Source: Alphaproteobacteria bacterium
GTDB lineage: Bacteria > Pseudomonadota > Alphaproteobacteria > Acetobacterales > Acetobacteraceae
DNA: 6,904 nt
Direction: 5' to 3'
NCBI GenBank assembly: GCA_013298245.1
Contig: JAAFHD010000195.1
Span: 1 to 6,904, forward strand
Below are positions 1 to 5,815 of this stretch, one piece after another. Numbering within the stretch: the first letter of the stretch is position 1; each line of letters begins with the position of its first letter. Both the position numbers and the translations under genes were made by a program. The notes under the pieces were generated by a model, which saw only the letters and a program-made list of their open reading frames with translations, did not search any database and was not told where the DNA came from.

Positions 1-1
1 G

Positions 2-217
2 AGCTACGCGATGCTGCGCTTTGAGATCAACATCCGCTCGGCCAGCGTCATCGGCTTCGTGGGCGCGGGCGGCATCGGCGAGGAGCTCTACAAGGTGATC
101 AGCTTCAACTACTACGAAGAGATCAGCGCCATCCTCGTGCTCATCATCCTGACGGTGATGGCGATCGACATGGTGACGGACCGCTTGCGCCGGCGCGTGA
201 TCGAGGGGCTGTCATGA
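2..217 (+). CDS. phnE: PhnE-type ABC permease, first copy, C-terminal fragment
   Basis: This is the last 71 residues of an inner-membrane permease of a phosphonate/phosphite-type ABC importer. The gene begins left of the window, and its frame is open from base 2 to the TGA at 215-217. Visible are the R-S-A-S-V-I-G stretch, the glycine-rich VGAGGIG segment, a final membrane span (about ISAILVLIILTVMAIDMV) and an arginine-rich tail (RLRRR). The same landmarks recur in order in the next gene (TRSATILGVVGAGGIG, then a span ending AAID, then RRLRR), so the two are paralogues. The EAA loop that contacts the ATPase would lie upstream. The last bases overlap the next start as ATGA, which implies translational coupling. 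Tandem phnE genes making a two-subunit channel are known in alphaproteobacteria. Substrate cannot be read from this fragment. Confidence 0.88.
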   Translation, partial: SYAMLRFEINIRSASVIGFVGAGGIGEELYKVISFNYYEEISAILVLIILTVMAIDMVTDRLRRRVIEGLS

Positions 218-1038
218 CACCCGCCGAAATCTCCGCCTGGCGCGCGCGCATGCCCGCCGCTTTCGGGCCGAGCACCGCGGGGCGCGCGCTGCGCTGGCTG
301 GCGCTGGCCGCGTTCATCGCCTGGCTGGTGCTGACTTTCCGCATGTTCGACATCACTCCCGCGCGGCTGTGGAATGGGCTGTCGGGCCTGGGCGTGATCC
401 TGCGGCTGATGGTGCCGCCCTCACCCGGTGAGTTGTGGGTGGAGATTCTGAAGGGCATCGCCGAGAGCGTGGCGATGGCGTTCCTGGGCACGTTCATCGC
501 GGCGCTGATCGCGGTGCCGCTGGGCTTTCTCGGCGCGCGCAATGTGGTGACCAGCACGTTGTGGCGCTTTTCGCTGCGGCGCGTGTTCGACGGGTTCCGC
601 GGCGTGGACCAGTTGATCTGGGCGCTGGCCTATGTGCGCGCGGTGGGCTTGGGGCCACTGGCGGGCGTGCTGGCGATCGCGACGGCGGATATCGCGGTGC
701 TGGCGAAACTCTATGCCGAAGCGATCGAGAACGCGGAGAAGAAGCAGGCCGAGGCGATGGCCGCCACCGGTGCCGCACCCACGCTGGTGATGCGCTTCGG
801 CATCCTGCCGCAGGTGCTGCCGATCATGCTGGGCCATGCGCTGTACTTCCTGGAATCCAACACGCGCAGTGCGACCATATTGGGCGTGGTGGGCGCGGGC
901 GGCATTGGCTTGCAGATCGCCGAGCGGATCAGGGTTCGCCATTGGGATGAGGTGGCCTTCATCATCATCCTGCTGGTGATCACGGTCGCGGCCATTGACT
1001 GGCTGTCGCGGCGGCTGCGGCGCGGATTGATCGGGTAG
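214..1038 (+). CDS. phnE: PhnE-type phosphonate/phosphite ABC permease, second copy
   Basis: This is a complete 274-residue permease, expected to pair with the preceding PhnE copy as the membrane channel of a PhnCDE-type importer energised by an off-window PhnC ATPase. Membrane spans are visible at about residues 27-43, 84-106, 132-165 (two close spans) and 246-262. The EAA coupling loop is at about 180-199: E180-A-M, G186, then I197-L-P. Near the C-terminus come TRSATILG (about 217-224) and VGAGGIG, hallmarks of the PhnE branch, followed by an arginine-rich tail. The ATG at 214 overlaps the previous stop and has a strong GAGGGG Shine-Dalgarno at 203-208, five bases upstream, inside the preceding gene. 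Family assignment is firm. Whether the substrate is phosphonate, phosphite or another phosphorus compound is not visible. Confidence 0.92.
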   Translation: MTPAEISAWRARMPAAFGPSTAGRALRWLALAAFIAWLVLTFRMFDITPARLWNGLSGLGVILRLMVPPSPGELWVEILKGIAESVAMAFLGTFIAALIAVPLGFLGARNVVTSTLWRFSLRRVFDGFRGVDQLIWALAYVRAVGLGPLAGVLAIATADIAVLAKLYAEAIENAEKKQAEAMAATGAAPTLVMRFGILPQVLPIMLGHALYFLESNTRSATILGVVGAGGIGLQIAERIRVRHWDEVAFIIILLVITVAAIDWLSRRLRRGLIG

Positions 1039-1077
1039 CGCTGCCGCACGCGCCAGAAGCCGCTATAGGGTTTGCCC

Positions 1078-1938
1078 ATGCAGCCCGACACCATGACCGC
1101 GCCCGCCGCAGCGCCCGCCGATATCGCCGCACTTCGCGCAGACCAGCTGCGCTCATGGGCGACCGGCATCGGCTACGAGATCGACTTCTGGACCCGCTGG
1201 GGCGAGACCGCGGGCATGATCTGGCCCGCCGATTACGCCGCGCGGATGAACCCTCAGACGCCGGTGCTGCACTGGCTGCCCGACCATGCGCGCGCGTTGG
1301 GTCGCACGCGGCTGGATGTGCTGGATGTGGGTGCGGGGCCGGTCACGCTGCTGGGCCATGCTTCGCCGCCTGGCCTTGATGTGCGGATCGTCGCGACCGA
1401 CCCGCTGGCGCATGCCTATGCCGCGCTGTTCGACCGGTTGGGCATGCAGCGGCCGAACCCGCCGGCTTTCGCGCCGGCGGAGTATCTGTCGGCGTTTTTC
1501 GCGCCGTCCAGCTTCGACATTGTCCATTGCAGCAATGCGCTGGACCACGCCTTTGACCCGCTGGAGGGCTTCATCGAAATGCTGCGCGTGGTGCGCGTGG
1601 GCGGCATGGTGGTGATGGACCACGGCCGCAACGAGGCCGAGGCGGAGCGCTACACCGGCTTCCACCAGCATAATTTCGACGTCGAGGACGGCCGCTTCAT
1701 CATCTGGAAGCCAGGCCAGCGGGTGGATGTGGGCGCGGTGCTGCCGGTGGAGGTGGAGCTTGGCGCCTTTCTGGGCCAGGGCGTGCATATCCGCTGCACC
1801 AAGCGTGGTGAATTCCCGCCCGAAGAGGATGGCCGCCACCGCGCGCTGCTGCGCGACACGGTGGAGGGCATGATGCGCTTCCTGACCGCGCAGGCCATAG
1901 AGGCCGATCTGAACAGGCTGAATCAGCCTGGCCAGTGA
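1078..1938 (+). CDS. Class I SAM-dependent methyltransferase, substrate unknown
   Basis: This is a 286-residue soluble protein with a Rossmann methyltransferase fold (Methyltransf_11-like). Motif I is D-V-G-A-G at about residues 83-87, preceded by a beta strand (LDVL). The acidic residue that normally binds the SAM ribose is in VATDP near 108. The post-motif strand FDIVHCSNALDH is at about 146-157, followed by EMLRVVRVGGMVVMDH at about 167-182. A further stretch after the core, with GFHQHNFD and IIWKPGQRVDV, recalls methyltransferases seen near polysaccharide genes, but that resemblance is from memory. I prefer the ATG at 1078, which has AGGG at 1067-1070 seven bases upstream; a TTG at 1072 is too close to that site and an ATG at 1093 is possible. 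It lies 39 bases after phnE in the same direction and is probably co-transcribed. A role in phosphonate metabolism is not shown. Confidence 0.85.
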   Translation: MQPDTMTAPAAAPADIAALRADQLRSWATGIGYEIDFWTRWGETAGMIWPADYAARMNPQTPVLHWLPDHARALGRTRLDVLDVGAGPVTLLGHASPPGLDVRIVATDPLAHAYAALFDRLGMQRPNPPAFAPAEYLSAFFAPSSFDIVHCSNALDHAFDPLEGFIEMLRVVRVGGMVVMDHGRNEAEAERYTGFHQHNFDVEDGRFIIWKPGQRVDVGAVLPVEVELGAFLGQGVHIRCTKRGEFPPEEDGRHRALLRDTVEGMMRFLTAQAIEADLNRLNQPGQ

Positions 1939-1943
1939 ATCGG

Positions 1944-1969
1944 CCTCTCAACAACGGCTAGAGGTTTTT
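1944..1969 (+). terminator. Short hairpin with T-run after the methyltransferase gene
   Basis: CCTCT (1944-1948) pairs with AGAGG (1960-1964) across an 11-base loop and is followed directly by TTTTT (1965-1969). It starts six bases after the methyltransferase stop, the expected place for an intrinsic terminator of the + strand cluster. The stem is only five pairs (G1943 could add a wobble), so strength is uncertain. Its right arm is shared with the larger hairpin at 1957-2002, so the two folds exclude each other. Confidence 0.5.
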
Positions 1970-2002
1970 CTCTGAAGCAAGCTGAAGAGAAAAATCTCTA
2001 GC
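1957..2002. repeat. 17-bp inverted repeat between convergent genes, possible bidirectional terminator
   Basis: The arms at 1957-1973 (GCTAGAGGTTTTTCTCT) and 1986-2002 (AGAGAAAAATCTCTAGC) are complementary with one mismatch, which is a G-U wobble in the + strand transcript. The loop is 12 bases. The element is far more AT-rich than the surrounding genes and carries the tetranucleotide CTAG at both outer ends. It fills most of the 77-base gap between the methyltransferase stop and the stop of the oppositely oriented small membrane-protein gene, so it could stop transcription from both sides. There is no T-run after the second arm on either strand, so it is not a textbook terminator. A miniature dispersed repeat is the alternative. 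Confidence 0.7.
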
Positions 2003-2015
2003 GGGGTGATGGCGC

Positions 2016-2297
2016 TCAGCGATCGGGGCGGAACATCACCACCCTGATCGGCCCGCCGCCACGCCGGCCGCGCCACCACAGCACGCCGCCGCCGATCAGC
2101 GCCGCCAGGATCAGGATTGGCAACAGCACCGCCAGTGCGACGATCGACAGTGCAGCCAGCACCAGCAGCGCGCTCAGCACGCCGATGATGATGGCGTAGC
2201 GCAACGCCACCGCCAGGATGCGGTCCAGCCGGGATGGGGGCTGGGTGCGGAATTCGCCCTCGGGCGTCAGGTCCAGGATGGGGCGGCGGTTGTCCAT
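2016..2297 (-). CDS. Small membrane protein of unknown function
   Basis: I do not recognise this 93-residue protein. It has a polar N-terminal segment of about 26 residues with the basic and proline-containing stretch FRTQPPSRLDR, then two hydrophobic spans at about 28-49 and 51-73 with almost no loop between them. The C-terminus is short and basic (WWRGRRGGGPIRV), which would suit a cytoplasmic tail by the positive-inside rule. The ATG at 2297 is chosen because reading the frame further upstream adds only Cys/Arg-rich, low-complexity sequence that overlaps the neighbouring gene. No clear Shine-Dalgarno is visible. A GGCGG/CCGCC stem with a 10-base loop (2298-2317) abuts the start codon. It lies 64 bases downstream of the 82-residue gene in the same direction and may share its transcript. 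Confidence 0.72.
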   Translation of the reverse strand: MDNRRPILDLTPEGEFRTQPPSRLDRILAVALRYAIIIGVLSALLVLAALSIVALAVLLPILILAALIGGGVLWWRGRRGGGPIRVVMFRPDR

Positions 2298-2361
2298 GGC
2301 GGGAATCTTGCGCCGCCGACATCCGGTTTCAAGCGGGTGACGACGTTTCCTGGCCGGCCGT

Positions 2362-2610
2362 TTACTTCGGCAGGGGCGGCAGCATGTGCAGATGCCCACT
2401 TTCCACCGTGTGCAGCGCCTGGCGCAGCACATTGGCCACTTGCTGGTCGGACATTGTCTGGCTCATCAGCCCCAGCGCGCCGCCGAGCAGTGCTGACGCC
2501 GCGGAGATGGGCGCGATATTCTGCTGCATCATGTATTCGATGGCCTTGTCCACCACGGAACCGGCATGGCTCAGGTCTTCGGGGGCGGCGGTGTCGAGGC
2601 CAGTGTCCAT
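2362..2610 (-). CDS. Small soluble protein of unknown function
   Basis: I do not recognise this 82-residue protein. It has no signal peptide or convincing membrane span. It looks mostly helical: an acidic N-terminal part, a helix around VVDKAIEYMMQQ (about 19-30), a small-residue stretch AASALLGGALGLM (about 37-49), and an amphipathic helix through SDQQVANVLRQALHTV (about 54-69). It ends in the proline-rich tail MLPPLPK. The codons are strongly GC-rich in third position, which supports a real gene. The ATG at 2610 has AGGA at 2621-2624 (read on the - strand) ten bases upstream, an acceptable ribosome site. It lies 78 bases downstream of the Atm1-type exporter gene and ahead of the small membrane-protein gene. 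A functional link with either is not shown. Confidence 0.72.
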   Translation of the reverse strand: MDTGLDTAAPEDLSHAGSVVDKAIEYMMQQNIAPISAASALLGGALGLMSQTMSDQQVANVLRQALHTVESGHLHMLPPLPK

Positions 2611-2688
2611 GGCGGCAATATCCTAGGCGTTTGGACGGAATTGGGAATCCGGCATCGAAACGAAAACCCAGGTAGCGTTACAATCTAT

Positions 2689-4554
2689 TCATGTGATGCC
2701 TTCGCCGGCCATGCGGGCAGAGATGCCACGCTCGAAGCCGGCGGCGGCTTGCGCGGCGGCGGCGGCCTCGGCGGCTTCGATGGCCTCGGACTGGCGGCGC
2801 CACATCTCGGCATAGAGGCCGTTGGCGGCGATCAGCGCACCGTGGTTGCCGCGTTCGGCCACCTGGCCGTCGTTCAGCACCAGGATTTCATCGGCCTCCA
2901 CCACGGTGGACAGGCGGTGCGCGATGACCAGGCTGGTGCGGTTGCGCGCGACGGTGCGCAGTGCGGCCTGGATCTCCTGCTCCGTGCGCGTATCCAGCGC
3001 GGAGGTGGCTTCGTCCAGGATCAGGATGCGTGGGTTTTTCAGGATGGTGCGCGCGATCGCCACGCGCTGTTTTTCGCCGCCCGAGAGCTTCAGGCCGCGC
3101 TCACCCACCATGGTGTCGTAGCCGTCGGGCAGGCGCAGGACGAAGTCATGCACCTGGGCAAGTTTCGCGGCCTCGGTGATTTCGTCCTCGGTCGCATCGG
3201 GGCGGCCATAGGCGATGTTGTAGCGGATGGTGTCGTTGAACAGCACGGTGTCCTGCGGGACCACGCCGATGGCCTGGCGCAGGCTGTCCTGCGTGACGCC
3301 GCGGATGTCGGCGCCGTCCACCAGGATGCGCCCGCCGGTCACGTCATAGAAGCGGAACAGCAGGCGAGAGATGGTGGATTTGCCGGCCCCCGTCGGCCCC
3401 ACAATCGCGAGCATGCGGCCGGCGGGGAGGGTGAAGGACACGCCCTTCAGGATCTGCCGGTCGGGGCGATAGGCGAAGCGCACATCGTCGAAGACCAGCG
3501 CGCCGGGGCCTGCGGGCAGGGCGGGCGCGCCTGGCGTGTCAGCCACTTCGCGCTCTTCGCGCATCAGGCGGAACATGGCCTCCATGTCAGTCAGGCCCTG
3601 CTTCATCTCGCGATAGACAAACCCCAAAAAATTCAGCGGGATGAACATCTGGATCATGTAGGTGTTGACCAGCACGAAGCCGCCCACCGTCATGCGCCCC
3701 TCCGCCACAGCATAGGCGGCCATCAGCATGATGATCGAAAGCCCGATGGCGATGATGACCTGCTGGCCGGCATTCAGCCCGTTCAGGCTGATTTCGCTCT
3801 GCGTCCAGGCGCGTTCATAGCGGCCGAGGGATGCGTCGTAGCGGCGCGCCTCATGCTTTTCGTTGTTGAAGTATTTGACCGTCTCGTAGTTCAGCAGGCT
3901 GTCGATGGCGCGCGTATTGGCCTGCTGGTCGGTCTCGTTCATGCGGCGGCGAAACTGCAGGCGCCAATCGGTGAAGAGCAGGGTGAAGGCGATGTAGACC
4001 GCCACCGTGGCGAGTGTGACCGCGGTGAAGGACCAGTCGAACATCCACCACAGGATCACGCTGACCATCAGGATTTCCAGCAGTGTCGGCATGATGTTGA
4101 ACAGCATGAAGTCGAGCACGAAGGTGATGCCGCGCACGCCGCGTTCGATCAGGCGTGAGAGGCCGCCGGTTTGGCGGTCCAGGTGGAAGCGCAGGCTGAG
4201 TGCGTGCAGGTGCTGGAACACTTGCAGCGCGATCTGCCGCGTGGCGCGTGCCTGCACCTTGGTGAAGATGGCGTCGCGCAATTCCGCGAACAGGCTGTTC
4301 ATCGCGCGGGTGATGCCATAGCCGATGACGAGCGCGATGGGGATGACGGCGATGGCGGCGCCGCCCGATGCAGGTGCCAGCGCGTCCACCGCGCGCGCGT
4401 ACATCACTGGCACCAGCACGTTGGAGCCTTTGGCCGCGATCAGGAAAATCAGCGACAGCACGACGCGCAGCCGCAGCTCAGGCTCCCCCTTGGGCCACAG
4501 ATAGGGGGCCAGGGACTTCAGCGTGTCCCATTGGGTTCGATTGTCGATGTTCAT
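2689..4554 (-). CDS. atm1: Atm1/ABCB7-type ABC exporter (fused permease and ATPase)
   Basis: This is a 621-residue half-transporter that would act as a homodimer in the inner membrane. Relatives export glutathione-linked sulfur or metal conjugates and support Fe-S and heavy-metal homeostasis. The permease domain covers about 28-315 with six spans. It shows LSLRFHL near 119-125 and the Atm1 signature NYETVKYFNNE at 222-232. The ATPase domain has Walker A GPTGAGKST (386-394), Q-loop Q434, signature LSGGE (490-494), Walker B LILDE (511-515), D-loop SALD and H546, all intact. Against the Novosphingobium Atm1 structure as I remember it, Y187, R198, R202, N261 and Q264 fall on glutathione-contacting residues. 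The tail after 590 is an alanine-rich extension. I chose ATG 4554, where family similarity begins (MNIDNRTQWDTLK); GTG 4590 would add 12 residues. Neither start has a clear Shine-Dalgarno. It follows the MFS gene by 48 bases. Confidence 0.93.
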   Translation of the reverse strand: MNIDNRTQWDTLKSLAPYLWPKGEPELRLRVVLSLIFLIAAKGSNVLVPVMYARAVDALAPASGGAAIAVIPIALVIGYGITRAMNSLFAELRDAIFTKVQARATRQIALQVFQHLHALSLRFHLDRQTGGLSRLIERGVRGITFVLDFMLFNIMPTLLEILMVSVILWWMFDWSFTAVTLATVAVYIAFTLLFTDWRLQFRRRMNETDQQANTRAIDSLLNYETVKYFNNEKHEARRYDASLGRYERAWTQSEISLNGLNAGQQVIIAIGLSIIMLMAAYAVAEGRMTVGGFVLVNTYMIQMFIPLNFLGFVYREMKQGLTDMEAMFRLMREEREVADTPGAPALPAGPGALVFDDVRFAYRPDRQILKGVSFTLPAGRMLAIVGPTGAGKSTISRLLFRFYDVTGGRILVDGADIRGVTQDSLRQAIGVVPQDTVLFNDTIRYNIAYGRPDATEDEITEAAKLAQVHDFVLRLPDGYDTMVGERGLKLSGGEKQRVAIARTILKNPRILILDEATSALDTRTEQEIQAALRTVARNRTSLVIAHRLSTVVEADEILVLNDGQVAERGNHGALIAANGLYAEMWRRQSEAIEAAEAAAAAQAAAGFERGISARMAGEGIT

Positions 4555-4602
4555 CACGGTGCAGATAGGGATGCGGGCCGCGCCGCCCACATGAAGCTTT
4601 GG

Positions 4603-5763
4603 TCAGGCGCGCGGCATGCGTGAGCACCACACCGCCAGCCCCACCATTCCGGCACCGGCCAGTGCGAAGGCCGCGCTATACCCGGCCGCCGCCATGATGG
4701 CCGCGAAGACCAGGCTGCCCGTGGTCTGGCCCATGAACAGGCACATCGCGAAGCACGCAACGGCGGTGCCGCGCGCATCCGGCAGCGCCTCGGTCGCGCG
4801 CGCCTGCAGGACGCCGTGGAAGCTGTAGAAGGCCAGGCCACAGACGATCTGCGCCGGGATCACCACCCACCAGATGGGTGCTGCCGCGATCGTCCACAGC
4901 ACGCAGGCGAGGCCCAGCCCGCCGCCCAGCAGCAGTCCCGTTTCGCCAAAGCGCGCGACCAGGCGCCGCGCGCCGCGCGTATAGGCCAGCGCGCCGGCGC
5001 CGAAGCCCGCCACCACGAGGCCCGCCTGCGCCGCGTTCAGCCCATGGCCCTCGATCAGGTATGAGGCGACGAAGGGAAAAGCGCCGCCGAACAGCAGCGC
5101 GCCGTTCAGGAAGGCGGCCGTCATCAATAGGCGCCCGGGGCGTGTGGCGAAGATGCGCGCGAAGCCCGCGAAAGGGCCAGCGCCGCGCGGCCCGCCACCG
5201 CGTGCCCACATCGCCGGCCCCAGGCGCGCGGCCAGCACCAGCCCGATGGCGGCCGCGCAGCACCCGAAGGCCAGGAAGGAGGCGCGCCAGCCGAGGGCCT
5301 CGCCGATCAGGCCCGAGGCGGGGCCGGCGATGAATTGCGCCAACACATTGCCGGTCAGGAATCGCCCCAGCGCCGCCTGGCGGCCTTCATAGGGCACGGT
5401 GTCGCCGATATGCGCCATCAGCAGCGGGATGACCGCACCGGCGCACAGCCCGCCCATGGCGCGCAGCATCGCCAGTTGCGTCACGTCCGCAGCGAATTCC
5501 GCCAGCACCGTGCAGGTGCCAAACGCCATCAGCGCGAAGGCCGCGACGCGTATCTTGCCGAAGCGGTCGCCCGCCGGGCCGGTCGCCAGCTGCCCGCCGC
5601 CATAGGTGATCAGGAAGGCCGCCAGCACCACGGCGACCGAGGCCGTGGGCACGCCGAAATCCTGCCCGATCATCGGCAGCAGCGGGTCCACCATGCGCAT
5701 GCTGGAGCCCGAGGCGAAGCCGGCCATCGCCAGCAATGAGATCGGTATGGATGATTTGCCCAT
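4603..5763 (-). CDS. MFS transporter, DHA1-like
   Basis: This is a 386-residue major facilitator, probably a proton-coupled exporter in the inner membrane, with about 12 spans. The N-terminal half has VDPLLPMIGQDF (25-36), common in the drug:H+ antiporter DHA1 group. Motif A is G-P-A-G-D-R-F-G-K (62-70) between spans 2 and 3. A motif B-like R-A-M-G-G-L-C-A-G-A runs from 101, and a motif C-like GPASG with GWRASF lies at about 147-163, which points to an antiporter. A Gly/Pro/Arg-rich loop at about 186-200 separates the two six-span halves. The ATG at 5763 has an excellent GGAGGG Shine-Dalgarno (5773-5778) nine bases upstream, but both sit inside a predicted hairpin described separately. It lies 52 bases after rlmN and 48 before the Atm1-type gene. 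Substrate is unknown. Confidence 0.88.
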   Translation of the reverse strand: MGKSSIPISLLAMAGFASGSSMRMVDPLLPMIGQDFGVPTASVAVVLAAFLITYGGGQLATGPAGDRFGKIRVAAFALMAFGTCTVLAEFAADVTQLAMLRAMGGLCAGAVIPLLMAHIGDTVPYEGRQAALGRFLTGNVLAQFIAGPASGLIGEALGWRASFLAFGCCAAAIGLVLAARLGPAMWARGGGPRGAGPFAGFARIFATRPGRLLMTAAFLNGALLFGGAFPFVASYLIEGHGLNAAQAGLVVAGFGAGALAYTRGARRLVARFGETGLLLGGGLGLACVLWTIAAAPIWWVVIPAQIVCGLAFYSFHGVLQARATEALPDARGTAVACFAMCLFMGQTTGSLVFAAIMAAAGYSAAFALAGAGMVGLAVWCSRMPRA

Positions 5764-5807
5764 CCGATTCAGCCCTCCGCGCCATGCGGCGCTGCGGTCA
5801 TCGGATG
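5761..5807 (-). promoter_or_regulatory. Predicted nested RNA hairpin enclosing the MFS ribosome site and start codon
   Basis: In the - strand transcript CATCCGAT (5807-5800) is perfectly complementary to ATCGGATG (5768-5761), and the last three bases of the second arm are the MFS start codon. Inside this outer stem a second perfect stem, GCGCC/GGCGC (5792-5788 with 5783-5779) with the loop GCAT, sits directly against the GGAGGG Shine-Dalgarno (5778-5773). The 5' outer arm begins nine bases after the rlmN stop codon. Ribosomes finishing rlmN would therefore be expected to disrupt it and open the MFS start, a translational-coupling arrangement. The complementarity is seen directly; the regulatory role is inference. 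Confidence 0.4.
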
Positions 5808-5815
5808 CAGGCCAC

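Noticed and set aside
1036..1065. Inverted TAGCG/CGCTA around the phnE stop codon
   Set aside because: It is a five-pair stem with a 20-base loop and no T-run, within chance expectation, so it is not called a terminator.
2353..2360. GGCCGGCC palindrome
   Set aside because: An eight-base GC palindrome is unremarkable at this base composition, and there is nothing nearby to suggest an operator.
2298..2432. A 45-residue N-terminal extension of the small membrane protein, starting at 2432
   Set aside because: The extension is Cys/Arg-rich and overlaps the end of the 82-residue gene in another frame. The ATG at 2297 gives a sensible protein.
2611..2688. A possible promoter for the 82-residue gene (TTGTAA followed about 18 bases later by TTCGAT, - strand)
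   Set aside because: The -35 matches only four of six positions and the -10 only three, too weak to call. The gene may instead be read through from the exporter.
2743..2782. A GGC/GCC-rich tandem-looking stretch
   Set aside because: It is explained by alanine codons in the C-terminal tail of the exporter and is not an independent repeat.
2566..4158. A 530-codon open frame on the + strand opposite the exporter gene
   Set aside because: It is antisense to a gene with intact ABC motifs. Its predicted protein is rich in His, Gln, Asp and Gly with no recognisable domain, as expected for the reverse complement of GC-rich codons.
4171..4623. A + strand open frame spanning the junction between the exporter and MFS genes
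   Set aside because: It lies opposite two well-supported genes, has low-complexity composition and shows no domain.
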